This document shows, piece by piece, positions 9,300 to 21,934 of a stretch of 64,000 nucleotides of DNA. Where the stretch lies: NCBI RefSeq assembly GCF_003428335.1, contig NZ_CP031704.1, positions 1,984,001 to 2,048,000 of the forward strand, written 5' to 3'. Numbering within the stretch: position 1 is the first letter of the stretch; the number at the start of each line of letters is the position of its first letter. A model generated the notes under the pieces. That model ran no database searches and had not been told where the DNA came from. It saw nothing but the letters and a program-made list of their open reading frames with translations. Source of the stretch: Solimonas sp. K1W22B-7 (GTDB lineage: Bacteria; Pseudomonadota; Gammaproteobacteria; Nevskiales; Nevskiaceae). A program made the position numbers and the translations under genes.

Positions 9300-10907
9300 A
9301 TGATGCGGCGTCGCAAGTTCCTGCAGGGCCTCGGCGGCCTGTCCGGCGTGACCCTCCTGCCCGGCTGCGGCAGCAGCGAGCCGGTCGATGGCGCCTCGGG
9401 CGCAGTCCGTTTCGAGCACGGCGTTGCCAGCGGCGACCCGCTCAGCGACCGCGTCATCCTCTGGACCCGCGTCACCCCGGAGCGCGACGGGCCGCTGCGC
9501 GTGCGCTATCTCCTGGCCCGCGACCCGGAACTGAAGGATGTGGTGTTGTCGGATACGGTCGTCACCGATCTTGCGCGGGACTACACGGTCAAGGTCGATC
9601 CGGCGGGCCTGGCCCCCGGTACGCGCTACTGGTACCGCTTCGAGGCCGGCGGGGCGCACTCGCCGGTGGGCCGCACCAAGACCCTGCCGGTGGGAGCGGT
9701 GGATCACCTGCGCTTCGCCTTCACCTCCTGCTCCAACTACCCGGCGGGCTACTTCGGTGTCTATGGCCGCATCGCGGAGCGCCTGGATCTGGACGCGGTG
9801 TTCCACCTGGGCGACTACATCTACGAATCCGGCTCCACGGGCCACGATGGCCGCGACCACAGCAACGGCCGCGAGATGGTGACGCTGGACGACTACCGCG
9901 ACCGCCACGCCCAGTACCGCACCGACCCCGACCTGCAGGCGATGACCCTCCAGCACCCGATGATCGTGGTCTGGGACGACCATGAATCGACCAACGATTC
10001 CTGGAACGGTGGTGCCCAGAATCACACGGAAGGAGAGGAAGGGCAGTGGGAGTACCGCAAGGCGGCCTCGATCATGGCGTACTTCGAGTGGCTGCCGATC
10101 CGCGTCGCCGACCCGGCGGACCCGCAGCGCATCTGGCGGCAGTTCGTGTTCGGCGACCTGGTGGACCTGATCATGCTCGACACGCGCCTCTACGGTCGCG
10201 AGGAGCCATTGAACATCCTGCCCTTCGGGCCGGAGCTGAACGATCCGACGCGCCAGCTGCTGGGCCTGCGCCAGGAGAACTGGCTGACCGAACGACTGAC
10301 CGCGTCCACCGCACACTGGAAGCTGTTGGGCCAGCAGGTGATGTTCGGCCAGCTGCGCCTGGCCTCGCTGCCGGACCTGTCGCTGCTGGGCATCACGCTG
10401 GCCGAGGAACTGCTGGCGCTCAATGCCGACCAGTGGGACGGCTACCCGGCGGCACGCGACCGCGTGTTCGATGCGATCGAGCGCGGCGGCGTGGAGAACG
10501 TCGTGGTGCTGACCGGCGACATCCACAGTTCCTGGGGCAACGAGCTGTACCGCGATCCGGGTGAGCTGCTGACGCTGATCGACAATATCGTGGGCGATCC
10601 GCTGGACCTGGGCCTGATCAAGGCCCATGGCGTGGAATTCGTCTCGCCCTCGGTGACCTCCAGCGGCCTGCCCGCGGGCACGACGCCGCTGCTGCGGGCG
10701 GCCTTCGGCCTGATCGATCCGCACATCAAGTACTTCGACGGCGAGCGTCACGGCTACGTGCTGCTGGACATCACGCCGGAGCGCACCCACGGCGAGTGGT
10801 GGTACGTCGATACGATCCTGCAGCCGGATTCGCCGGAGCAGTTCGGCGCGGCGCTCTACACGCGCAGCGGCGAGAACCGCCTGCGCAGCGCCGCGGCGCT
10901 TGCCTGA
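9300..10907 (+). CDS. phoD: PhoD-type alkaline phosphatase/phosphodiesterase, Tat-exported
   Basis: Secreted metallophosphatase for organic phosphate, 535 residues from the ATG at 9300. The N-terminus MMRRRKFLQGLGG is a twin-arginine signal. The following LLPGCGSS could be a lipobox, so a Tat lipoprotein is possible. An N-terminal PhoD_N-like beta domain (FEHGVASGDPLSDRVILWTRV) precedes the catalytic domain with CSNYPAGYFG, HLGDYIYE, WDDHEST and TGDIHSSW, the expected metal ligands. A longer open frame extends upstream but lacks a signal peptide at its start. It is monocistronic as far as can be seen, and no Pho box was recognised. Confidence 0.92.
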   Translation: MMRRRKFLQGLGGLSGVTLLPGCGSSEPVDGASGAVRFEHGVASGDPLSDRVILWTRVTPERDGPLRVRYLLARDPELKDVVLSDTVVTDLARDYTVKVDPAGLAPGTRYWYRFEAGGAHSPVGRTKTLPVGAVDHLRFAFTSCSNYPAGYFGVYGRIAERLDLDAVFHLGDYIYESGSTGHDGRDHSNGREMVTLDDYRDRHAQYRTDPDLQAMTLQHPMIVVWDDHESTNDSWNGGAQNHTEGEEGQWEYRKAASIMAYFEWLPIRVADPADPQRIWRQFVFGDLVDLIMLDTRLYGREEPLNILPFGPELNDPTRQLLGLRQENWLTERLTASTAHWKLLGQQVMFGQLRLASLPDLSLLGITLAEELLALNADQWDGYPAARDRVFDAIERGGVENVVVLTGDIHSSWGNELYRDPGELLTLIDNIVGDPLDLGLIKAHGVEFVSPSVTSSGLPAGTTPLLRAAFGLIDPHIKYFDGERHGYVLLDITPERTHGEWWYVDTILQPDSPEQFGAALYTRSGENRLRSAAALA

Positions 10908-11140
10908 TCCTTCGCAAAAGATGTCCGCGCGTCCGCGCCGCAAAGGCATGGCTCTTGCTGGGTTCTGGCAGTCCGCTTGTAACGTCCGAAGTGGACCATG
11001 GGCTGGATTTACCGGGGGATTTCGTCTGCCTGCGGGGCTTGTCCGGCTCGCGCCAACCGTAAAATCCGCACATCGGGATTTGCACTTTTTCGGGATACGC
11101 AGGGAATGATGTTCAGCAGAACAGGCAGCGGGGCTGCGGC

Positions 11141-12715
11141 ATGATGGCGCCCCTGCAGCGCTCGCTGACCGATGGCCATGCCTCGGGCGCCGAACAGTCC
11201 TTCTACCTGCAGCGCCTGGGCGCCGCAGCCGCCGATTCCCTGCGCCGCACCATCCGCGGCGAGCTGGCCTGGCTGCTGGCGCCGTTCATGCACCACATGC
11301 CCGATGCCCTGGCCGAATACGAGGCCACGGCCGCTGACCCGGTCCTCCGTGAGTCGGTCCGCGAGCTGCGCCGGCTGTTCGAGGTCATTTCCGGGCGCTG
11401 GGTCGACACCTTCATCTACGCGGTGGACACGCGCCTGATCGGCAGCGGCGCGGCGCCGGACGAGCCAGGGGCCAGCGAAGACCTGGTGGCCGGCCGCGCC
11501 GAACTGCGCGCGGAAGAGAAGTACGCCAGGCTGCTGGGCCAGCTGGATGACCGCCTGCAGCTGATCCGCCGCACCCTGTACGTACCGGTGCACGTCCGGG
11601 CGCTGGCGCCGGCCGGGTTGTCGCGGGCGCTGCAGGACACCGCGGAGCAGCTGGGCTGGCCGGCGGCGCACCGGCCGTTCCTGTTCGCACGCTTCGGCGA
11701 GGACGTGCTGCTGCGGCTGGGCGAGCTCTATCGCGGCCTGCTGGTGGCGCTGCGGGCGATCGGCAGCACCGCCCAGCAGCTGGACGCGCAGCGGGCCGCC
11801 CTGCCCATGCCGGAGCAGGCGGCGCGGACCGAGCCGAAGGTCGACGACGGCACGCTGTCGATGCTGCGGAACTATGCCGCCAAGGCCGACGACAGGCTCT
11901 ACAACGACCACGCGCTGGCGGCCGACCTGCTGGCGCTGGCCGAGAACCAGTCGATACCCGACCTGCCGCAGGAGCAGCGCCATGCGCCGCTGCAGCGCAT
12001 GAGCGCCGCCGGCCAGTTCCTCAGCGAGGCGATCGCCGACCCGCTGCTGCCGGAAGAGCTGCGCCGGCGCCAGGACGCAGTGCGGCTGCCCCTGGTCAAG
12101 ACCGCCCTGGCCGACGCCACCCTGTTCACCTCGCCGCACCACCCGGTCAGCAGCCTGGTGGACGAAATGATGCTGAAGGCGGCCACCGCGCGGGTGACCG
12201 GCAATGTCGAGGAGCGCCGTGCGGCGGAGCGCCTGGAGCAGTTGCTGGTGCAGTTCGAGCTGGCGCCGGAGTTCGTGCGCCAGGCGCTGCTGACGCAGCA
12301 ACCGGTCGATGAGGCGCAGGTGCAGCAGTTCATGGAGTCCAAGCGCCTGCGGGCCCGGGAGCGGCGCCAGTCGGTCCTGCATACCGTGCAGCGCCGGGTG
12401 ATCGAGGAACTGCGCCTGTCCACCTTCGGGCGCGAGGTCGACGTGCCGGCGGTGGTTCTGGAGTTCCTGCACAAATCCTGGGCGCCTTTGCTGATGAAGG
12501 GCTTGCTGGATCATGGTCCCAACGATGTCCGCTGGCGCCAGGACCTGGATATGGTCGATCAGCTGGTGGAAATGTCCGAGCTGGGTTTCGGTGAGGACGA
12601 CGCATGGGAGGCCCTGCTGCTGCGCCTGACGCAGCGCATGGCCATGTCGGGCATGCGCGACGACCGGATCGAGCAGGGTATCGGGTTGCTGCGGGCGCTG
12701 CGCCCCGGGAGCTGA
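11141..12715 (+). CDS. DUF1631-family protein
   Basis: The 524-residue, mostly helical, soluble protein has no catalytic motif that I recognise. It resembles the DUF1631 family of proteobacteria, through segments such as HPVSSLVDEMM and HKSWAPLLMKGLLDHG. Family members known to me are often longer (about 700 residues), so this may be a short form. The start is uncertain. Upstream, 11109-11144 can encode an 11-codon peptide that begins after an AGGGA and ends in ATGA overlap with this start, which would suit translational coupling. The function is unknown. Confidence 0.75.
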   Translation: MMAPLQRSLTDGHASGAEQSFYLQRLGAAAADSLRRTIRGELAWLLAPFMHHMPDALAEYEATAADPVLRESVRELRRLFEVISGRWVDTFIYAVDTRLIGSGAAPDEPGASEDLVAGRAELRAEEKYARLLGQLDDRLQLIRRTLYVPVHVRALAPAGLSRALQDTAEQLGWPAAHRPFLFARFGEDVLLRLGELYRGLLVALRAIGSTAQQLDAQRAALPMPEQAARTEPKVDDGTLSMLRNYAAKADDRLYNDHALAADLLALAENQSIPDLPQEQRHAPLQRMSAAGQFLSEAIADPLLPEELRRRQDAVRLPLVKTALADATLFTSPHHPVSSLVDEMMLKAATARVTGNVEERRAAERLEQLLVQFELAPEFVRQALLTQQPVDEAQVQQFMESKRLRARERRQSVLHTVQRRVIEELRLSTFGREVDVPAVVLEFLHKSWAPLLMKGLLDHGPNDVRWRQDLDMVDQLVEMSELGFGEDDAWEALLLRLTQRMAMSGMRDDRIEQGIGLLRALRPGS

Positions 12716-12723
12716 AGCCGGGG

Positions 12724-13515
12724 TCAGCGCCGGATCGCGCTGACCAGCAGGTAGTGCTCGATGTACTGGGCGCGCTCGTAGTAGATGTCCAGCGACTGCT
12801 GCAGCTGGCTGCGGGTGACCTGCCGGTGCAGCAATGCCTCGTGGGCGTAGTTCACCATGTGACGGTAGTGGCCCCTCCAGCAATTTTCCGTGGCGTCCAC
12901 CAGAGCGTCGACCGCGAGACCTGCGCCTGCATACAGCGCGCGGTACTCGTCCAGGTCCGCCACGTGGTTGTCGCCGATGCGGCGCTGGTGATCTTCGTCG
13001 GCGCGCCGCGAAGTCAGGATATCGCTGAGCACCAGGTGTCCGCCCGGCTTGAGCACGCGGGCGGCTTCCCGCAGGAACTTCTCGCGGGTGTTGAAATGGA
13101 AGGCCGCCTCCACGCAGACAACCGCATCGAAGGACGCATCCGGAAACTCCAGCGCGGTGGCGTCCATCAACATGAAGTTCGCGCCCGGGACGATTTCGCG
13201 CCCCCTGCTCAGCTGCCGTTCGGAAATGTTGATCGCCGTGATCTGTCCGGCCGGGTAGAAGGTGGACAGGTAGCGGGAGGTTTCACCCTTGCCGCAGGCG
13301 ACGTCGAGGATCCGCCCCTTCTTTTCCGGAATGAAGCCCAGCAGCTGGGCCATCAGTGCGTCGCAGGCCGCCTTGGCGTCCGGGGTCGCGTCGGTCCAGT
13401 ATCCGAAGTTGGTGTAGTCGCTGCCGCCGTAGTAGTTGATCAGGCGGTCGCTGAACATTGCTGCGTCGTAGAACCGGTTGATGTTCTCTGCCAGATCCTT
13501 GGCTTGCGTCGTCAT
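12724..13515 (-). CDS. SAM-dependent class I methyltransferase
   Basis: 263 residues. Motif I (GRILDVACGKGETSRYL) lies near residues 68-84, followed by an acidic strand end, DATALEFPDASFDAVVCVEAAFHF, and the post-motif LREAARVLKPGGHLVLSDI. This arrangement is that of UbiE/MitM-like small-molecule methyltransferases. The N-terminus with FYGG-like spacing (NYYGGSDYTNFGYW) recalls family members acting on lipids or polyketides. The substrate is unknown. It is convergent with the DUF1631 gene, with 8 bases between the stops. Confidence 0.85.
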   Translation of the reverse strand: MTTQAKDLAENINRFYDAAMFSDRLINYYGGSDYTNFGYWTDATPDAKAACDALMAQLLGFIPEKKGRILDVACGKGETSRYLSTFYPAGQITAINISERQLSRGREIVPGANFMLMDATALEFPDASFDAVVCVEAAFHFNTREKFLREAARVLKPGGHLVLSDILTSRRADEDHQRRIGDNHVADLDEYRALYAGAGLAVDALVDATENCWRGHYRHMVNYAHEALLHRQVTRSQLQQSLDIYYERAQYIEHYLLVSAIRR

Positions 13516-13865
13516 CTGCTGGGCACCCGTGGCACACCAAGCCGTGGGTCCGGCTCAAGAGCACGGACGCCCCGGCGACTGAAAGGTCCTGTCTGCATGA
13601 CGAGACCAAATCCCCGAGTAAAGTCTAGTGGTCAATGCATGTGAGCCATCGGTCCGTTTGTCGTTCGATTTCATCCGCTCAGCGCGGCCATTTTTTGGTG
13701 CGCGCGACTGATTCATTCGTCATGAAAACAGTTGTAGTTGACCGTGGAGCCACGGCGTTCGCCGTGAACAGGGCATGTGGGGCGGATCGATCGCTTTGCT
13801 TTTTCCTCCCGGTGGCGAACGATCAATACGTTCGTTCACCCGGACGAGCGTGTTGCCCGGATGGT
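13516..13865. other. Non-coding stretch between methyltransferase and DUF3703 gene
   Basis: No convincing gene in 350 bases. It holds a tight perfect hairpin at 13751-13766 (CACGGCG, TT loop, mirror) and an imperfect hairpin around 13815-13842 (GAACG...CGTTCGTTC) just downstream of the DUF3703 stop. The latter may end the czc transcript. G+C is lower than in flanking genes. Confidence 0.5.
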
Positions 13866-14225
13866 TCAGCCGTAGCGCAGCCGCGGACGCGGGCGCTGCA
13901 GGATCGCGCGCAGGTCTTCCGGCACCGGCATGGGCCGGAAGGCGCTGACGCCGGCGCCGCCGGTGTTGCCCTCCGGCACCCAGACGCGCGAGAAGACCAG
14001 CGCGGCGACCATGCGCAGCGTCTGGCCGAGCAGTTCGCCGACATCACGCCTCAACCAGCCGGCACGCCACATCCAGGCGTGGCTGCGCAAATGATCCCAG
14101 GTTCGGCGTTGCGACAGGATGTGGGCGCGTTCGAAATGGCGGAACGCCGCAGCGGCGCTGTGCCGGGCCAGCAACTGGCTGCCCAGCAGCAGTTCGTGGT
14201 CGATCGCTTCCTTCAGTGGGTCCAT
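13866..14225 (-). CDS. DUF3703-family protein, last gene of the czc operon
   Basis: A soluble 119-residue protein, rich in His and Arg (RHSAAAAFRHFERAHILSQ, HLRSHAWMWRAGW). The pattern matches DUF3703, small proteins frequently found beside CzcA/CusA-type exporters. The function is not known. It begins 12 bases after czcA on the same strand, so it is almost certainly co-transcribed. A role accessory to metal efflux is an inference from this position. Confidence 0.8.
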   Translation of the reverse strand: MDPLKEAIDHELLLGSQLLARHSAAAAFRHFERAHILSQRRTWDHLRSHAWMWRAGWLRRDVGELLGQTLRMVAALVFSRVWVPEGNTGGAGVSAFRPMPVPEDLRAILQRPRPRLRYG

Positions 14226-14237
14226 GGTTCGTGTCCC

Positions 14238-18360
<4,123 letters not shown>

Positions 18361-18363
18361 GGT

Positions 18364-19638
18364 TCAGTCCTTCTGGACGGCGCCGACCGGTTGACCGGTC
18401 AGGCGCTGGATTTCGATCAGGTAGCCCTGGTATTCCGCGGCCGCCTCGATCAGGCGGCGACGCTGCGCGGTCCACTCGCCGTGGGCGTCGCGCAGTTCCA
18501 GCAGCGAATAGCGTCCGCGCTCCCAGGCATGGCGCGTCTGCCGCAGGGCCTCGTCCGCGGCGGGCACGATACGGTCGCGCTGGGCCTCGAACTCGGTGCG
18601 GGCGTGGTTCAGTTCCTGGAACAGCTCATAGAGCTGGGCCTGCAGCTTCAGCATGGCGCTGCGGCTTGCCGCCTCGCCCTGGTCACGCCGCGCCTGCGCC
18701 TCGGCGATCAGCGGCTCGGCGCGCGCGGCCTGCCCGAGCGGCAGGGAGGCCGAGAACAGCAGGGCGGTGTCGTCGGTCTCGCCCAGCCGGCGGACGCCGG
18801 CGCCCAGCGTCAGGCTACGGCCGGCGCGCGCCTGCTGCAGGCGCAGTTCGGATTCGCGCAGGCGATTTTCGCTGGCGTACTGCAGCGCCTGGGGGGAAGC
18901 CTGCAGGCGCGCCAGCAGCACTTCGAACCCGACAGTCGGATACCGCTGCAGCAGGTCTCCCTGTGCGCTACCGAAGTCGGGCTCCTGCTGGCCCATGGCC
19001 GCGGCCAGGTGGCGCCGCGAACTGAGCAGTTCGTGCTCGGCATGCTCCTCGGCCAGCCTGGCGCGCTCCAGGGCGATGCGCGCACGCGAGCGTTCCGCCA
19101 GCGGGCTGCGGGCGGCGGCGACGCGCCGCTCGACTTCCCTGAGCGTCTCTTCGGCCAGAGCGGTTGCCTCGTGCGTGATCTCCAGTTGGGCCTGGTCGGA
19201 CAGCAGATGGACATAGCGCCGCGCCAGTTCGGCGCGCAGGTCCAGCGCGGCCAGGCCGGCTTCCCCGGCCTGCAGCGCCTGCTCGGCGCGGGCGGTGTCG
19301 ATGCGGCCGCTGCGCTGTCCGCTGGCCTCGACCAGTTGGCTGAAGCTCAGCGTGGTCTCGGCACCCTGGGCGCCGCGGTAGGGGCCGCTGCCGAGCAGGT
19401 TCTCGGCGGCCAGGTGCAGTTCCGGCGCCGGCCGCAGGCCAGCCTGCGACACGCGGCTGGCGGCTGCCAGTCCGGCGGCGCGCCATTGCCCGAAGGCAGG
19501 GTGCTGCGTCTCTGCGCGCTGCAGGGCGGCGGCGAGCGTCAGCGGCGGGCCGGCGAACACGGCCGGTTCGCTGGCGGCGGCCGCCAGCGATACGAACAGA
19601 CCGAGCGCAGGCAGCGCCCGGGGTGAAATGCGAAACAT
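18364..19638 (-). CDS. czcC: Outer-membrane efflux protein, CzcC (TolC) type
   Basis: Outer-membrane channel of the metal efflux complex, 424 residues. A signal peptide (MFRISPRALPALGLFVSLAA) precedes two repeats rich in Ala, Arg, Glu and Leu that form the long coiled-coil helices. Typical segments are LTLAAALQRAETQHP, RLGETDDTALLFSASLPLG and the C-terminal RYSLLELRDAHGEW. The start at 19638 is chosen because GGGAGG lies just upstream, against six extra in-frame codons. It is the first of the three pump genes. Confidence 0.9.
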   Translation of the reverse strand: MFRISPRALPALGLFVSLAAAASEPAVFAGPPLTLAAALQRAETQHPAFGQWRAAGLAAASRVSQAGLRPAPELHLAAENLLGSGPYRGAQGAETTLSFSQLVEASGQRSGRIDTARAEQALQAGEAGLAALDLRAELARRYVHLLSDQAQLEITHEATALAEETLREVERRVAAARSPLAERSRARIALERARLAEEHAEHELLSSRRHLAAAMGQQEPDFGSAQGDLLQRYPTVGFEVLLARLQASPQALQYASENRLRESELRLQQARAGRSLTLGAGVRRLGETDDTALLFSASLPLGQAARAEPLIAEAQARRDQGEAASRSAMLKLQAQLYELFQELNHARTEFEAQRDRIVPAADEALRQTRHAWERGRYSLLELRDAHGEWTAQRRRLIEAAAEYQGYLIEIQRLTGQPVGAVQKD

Positions 19639-19695
19639 GGTTGCCTCCCAGGGCAATGGAATGCGCGCCGCAGGAGCGGCGACGCGGGGACGGCG

Positions 19696-20079
19696 TCAGG
19701 CGAGGGAGGCGGAGAGGGGTGGACCGCGCAGCGGCGGTCGCAGGACGTGGGGCAGCTTGCGTCGCGGCGGCGCCGCGACGGGGGAACGAAGCAGGGTAGG
19801 GCGCGGCGCGGCAGGCAGCCACAGCAGCACGGCGGCGGCGATGAAGACCAGCGTGGCGGCGAACGACTGCCAGGACTTCGCGGCCGAGGCGTCGTCGATC
19901 TTCACGTCCTCGCCCTGGTGCCCGGCGTGGTGGAGATCGCCGTCGGCGACGTGCACCGCCACCGGCGCTTCCCTGCCGTCGAAGCAGAAATGCAGGTGCG
20001 TGCCGACCACGCGCGTCAGCAGCAGGGCCAGGCCCAGCAGCAGGATCAGCGACAGCGGTGGCGAGCGGAAACGACGCAT
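19696..20079 (-). CDS. Small membrane protein of the czc locus (CzcI-like position)
   Basis: The 127-residue protein has an N-terminal hydrophobic segment (LSLILLLGLALLLTRVVG), then a periplasmic stretch with possible metal ligands (THLHFCFDG, HVADGDLHHAGHQGED), a second hydrophobic segment near 75-92 and a basic, proline-rich tail. It sits 57 bases before czcC, the place of czcI in other czc operons. Sequence similarity to CzcI is not obvious to me, so function is inferred from the histidines and position. Its upstream region is the A end of the REP/RAYT insert. Confidence 0.6.
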   Translation of the reverse strand: MRRFRSPPLSLILLLGLALLLTRVVGTHLHFCFDGREAPVAVHVADGDLHHAGHQGEDVKIDDASAAKSWQSFAATLVFIAAAVLLWLPAAPRPTLLRSPVAAPPRRKLPHVLRPPLRGPPLSASLA

Positions 20080-20106
20080 TTGACGGTATTGAACACCTGG
20101 AGCCTG

Positions 20107-20134
20107 CTACAGAGTCAAGCCAGCCCGGAAAGTT
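20107..20134. repeat. Copy A of the chrA 3'-end sequence
   Basis: Twenty-eight bases identical to 21927-21954, the junction that contains the last codons and stop of chrA (stop at 21935-21937). Here no chrA frame follows; a REP dyad begins 11 bases further on. This marks a duplicated chrA tail directly in front of the czc operon. Confidence 0.85.
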
Positions 20135-20145
20135 CCCATGATTTG

Positions 20146-20200
20146 GTAGGGTGGGCTTCAGCCCACGCGGAGTCGGCACGTGGGCTGAAGCCCACCCTAC
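20146..20200. repeat. REP inverted pair 1
   Basis: Two perfect 22-base inverted arms (20146-20167 and 20179-20200) around an 11-base spacer. Each arm contains the mini-hairpin GTGGGC-TGAA-GCCCAC flanked by CCTAC. The same unit recurs at 21221-21275 and 21855-21877 around the RAYT transposase, so these are the REP sequences that this transposase would recognise. Confidence 0.88.
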
Positions 20201-20334
20201 AGCACTGACGGTGCCTCGATGGAAAGCGCTGGTGCAGACACATAGTATTCGGTTTGACTACGAGGCTTGGTCGTTGCCATGTTTTTGCCTGCATGAACAA
20301 GTGAGGTGGCGCGAATGAGTAGTGGATCGAACAG

Positions 20335-21135
20335 ATGAGTGTGCACAGATTCAACGATAAGAATCTCGTATGGCTCTATCGATATAGAGCGCTAGATGAG
20401 AAATCGATCCCATGGGTAGAGCGCATTTTCACGCATGGAGAGATGTATTTCGCTCCGCCATCGGCCCTGAATGATCCTCATGAGTTAAACCCCATCTACG
20501 AATTTCTAGGGTCGCCACAGCAAGTCAGGATGTACATTGAGAGGCTCTGCACGCGCTTGTATCCGTTGTTGCATGGGGAGAAACGGGTTGCCCAGGTAGA
20601 GAACCTGCTTGCAGCACTCGAGGGGGCTAATCTGCGACATGGCGATGGACTTAGTCCGGAGGCTCAGGCGTACATGAAATCCGAGATCGAGAGAGTCGGT
20701 GTGTGCTGTTTCAGCGAGGACTGGTCCAGCGCCCCAATGTGGGCGCACTACTCCGGAAACAGCACTGGAATTTGCGTCCGGTTCAAGGCGAGTGCAACGA
20801 CGCCGTTCTTTGGTATGACTCAGCGAGTCACCTATAGCAAGGACTATCCCCGAATCAACCCAATTACACAGAGCAGCGAAGATCGCGTTCGTCGACTGCT
20901 GCTGTGGAAGGGGAACCAGTGGAGTTACGAGAAGGAGTGGCGAATTGTTGATACCGATGCTGGTCCTGGTATTAGAAAGTTCCCTGTGGAGTACATCCAC
21001 TCGGTTCTATTGGGGCCCAAGATCACAGCAGAGCACGAAAAGGCTGTTCGGGCGTGGGTAGCAACGATGAAGCACGAGGTGAGCGTACGGCGAGTAGCTT
21101 CAATCGCAGGTAGCTATCAGATGCGACTCGTGTGA
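20335..21135 (+). CDS. DUF2971-family protein in a low-G+C insert
   Basis: The 266-residue soluble protein matches the DUF2971 pattern. It has an N-terminal WLYRYRALDEKSIPWVE, then YFAPPSALNDPHELNP, a central VCCFSEDWSSAPMWAHYSGNSTGICVRF and WSYEKEWRIV. Biochemical function is unknown. The gene has clearly lower G+C and different codon use (ATA, AGA, TTG, CTA) than both neighbours. It is bracketed by chrA-tail copies A and B and by REP dyads, so it is almost certainly acquired cargo. DUF2971 genes often lie in accessory islands, but a defence role is not shown here. Confidence 0.85.
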   Translation: MSVHRFNDKNLVWLYRYRALDEKSIPWVERIFTHGEMYFAPPSALNDPHELNPIYEFLGSPQQVRMYIERLCTRLYPLLHGEKRVAQVENLLAALEGANLRHGDGLSPEAQAYMKSEIERVGVCCFSEDWSSAPMWAHYSGNSTGICVRFKASATTPFFGMTQRVTYSKDYPRINPITQSSEDRVRRLLLWKGNQWSYEKEWRIVDTDAGPGIRKFPVEYIHSVLLGPKITAEHEKAVRAWVATMKHEVSVRRVASIAGSYQMRLV

Positions 21136-21171
21136 AGACATCGAAAAGCACGCCTCACAGGAACCTTGGGA

Positions 21172-21217
21172 TCAAGCCAGGCCGGAAAGTTTCAGCGCCA
21201 GGCCCGCGGCGGTGCAG
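21172..21217. repeat. Copy B of the chrA 3'-end sequence
   Basis: Forty-six bases matching the genuine chrA end at 21935-21980 at 41 of 46 positions. The changes would alter the protein, and the frame is lost at the next REP dyad. It lies 37 bases after the DUF2971 stop and runs straight into REP pair 2. Confidence 0.85.
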
Positions 21218-21220
21218 ATT

Positions 21221-21275
21221 CGTAGGTGGGCTTCAGCCCACCTGTTGCAACGCGTGGGCTGAAGTCCACCCTACG
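21221..21275. repeat. REP inverted pair 2
   Basis: Two REP units in inverted orientation (21221-21242 and 21253-21275). They are slightly degenerate copies of pair 1: one T is missing in the first and GAAGTCC replaces GAAGCCC in the second. They lie immediately 3' of the RAYT gene. Confidence 0.85.
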
Positions 21276-21306
21276 ACGAGATGTTTCGGCGGGCGAGCGT
21301 CCGTAT

Positions 21307-21834
21307 TCACTCCCCGTAGTCTCCGGCAGCCTCTACTGACCCTCCCCAGTCGGGTGCCAGCAGGCCTTTGCGCACATAGCGATGAAAGCTCGAATGCGGC
21401 CAGTCGGCGGTGCTGGGAACCAAGCCGTGTTTGACCGGGTTGTAGTGGATGTAGTCGATGTGCCGTTGCAGATCCAGCTCGTCCCGGATCTGGTGCTCCC
21501 AGAAGCGCCTTTGCCAGATGCCTTTCTCGCGCTTGCGCTGCTTGCTTGCGCCGGGATTTGGTGATGGCGGCAGCAGGTGGGAGAAACCGCTTTTGATGGC
21601 GGCCCAGCGGGTCGAGAAATCCGAATCGTCAGCGGGCAGTTCCCAGAGGGCGTGGAGGTGGTCCGGGAGGATGCAGATCGCTATCGTCTCGAAAGGACGG
21701 CGCCGGGCAGAGTCCTGGTAGGCATTGCGAAGAAGATCGATGTGGCGGGTCAGCAGAGCTTCGTGGCGATCGGCCAGCGTGACGGTGAAGAAGTAGCTGG
21801 CGCCAGCGGTGCGGGATCGTCGGTAGCGCGACAT
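21307..21834 (-). CDS. REP-associated tyrosine transposase (RAYT)
   Basis: Single-domain Y1 transposase related to IS200/IS605 TnpA that mobilises or maintains REP palindromes, 175 residues. The HUH metal site is ILPDHLHALWELP. The nucleophile tyrosine is in the RHIDYIHYNPVKHGL block near residue 130. GIWQRRFWEHQIRD is also family-typical. The gene appears intact. It is flanked by REP units in the same orientation on both sides (21253-21275 and 21855-21877), the usual REP-RAYT arrangement. It lies in the insert between chrA and the czc operon. Confidence 0.93.
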   Translation of the reverse strand: MSRYRRSRTAGASYFFTVTLADRHEALLTRHIDLLRNAYQDSARRRPFETIAICILPDHLHALWELPADDSDFSTRWAAIKSGFSHLLPPSPNPGASKQRKREKGIWQRRFWEHQIRDELDLQRHIDYIHYNPVKHGLVPSTADWPHSSFHRYVRKGLLAPDWGGSVEAAGDYGE

Positions 21835-21854
21835 GAGAGTCTGGTGTGGAGCCG

Positions 21855-21877
21855 CGTGGGCTGAAGCCCACCCTACG
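21855..21877. repeat. REP unit 3, upstream of RAYT
   Basis: A single 23-base REP unit containing the mini-hairpin GTGGGC-TGAA-GCCCAC. It sits 21 bases upstream of the RAYT start and has the same orientation as the outer unit of REP pair 2. Confidence 0.85.
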
Positions 21878-21934
21878 AAAGCTGTGGGGTGGGTGCAAGC
21901 TGATCGGTGCGTCAGGTTCGGGTGTTCTACAGAG

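Noticed and set aside
11109-11144. Eleven-codon leader peptide before the DUF1631 gene
   Set aside because: It has a ribosome-like site and an ATGA overlap, but so short a frame can arise by chance and its composition carries no regulatory signature. Mentioned only in the gene entry.
20146-21877. Repeated palindromes considered as a CRISPR array
   Set aside because: Units occur as inverted pairs, not regular direct repeats with equal spacers, and there are no cas genes; they fit REP sequences beside a RAYT.
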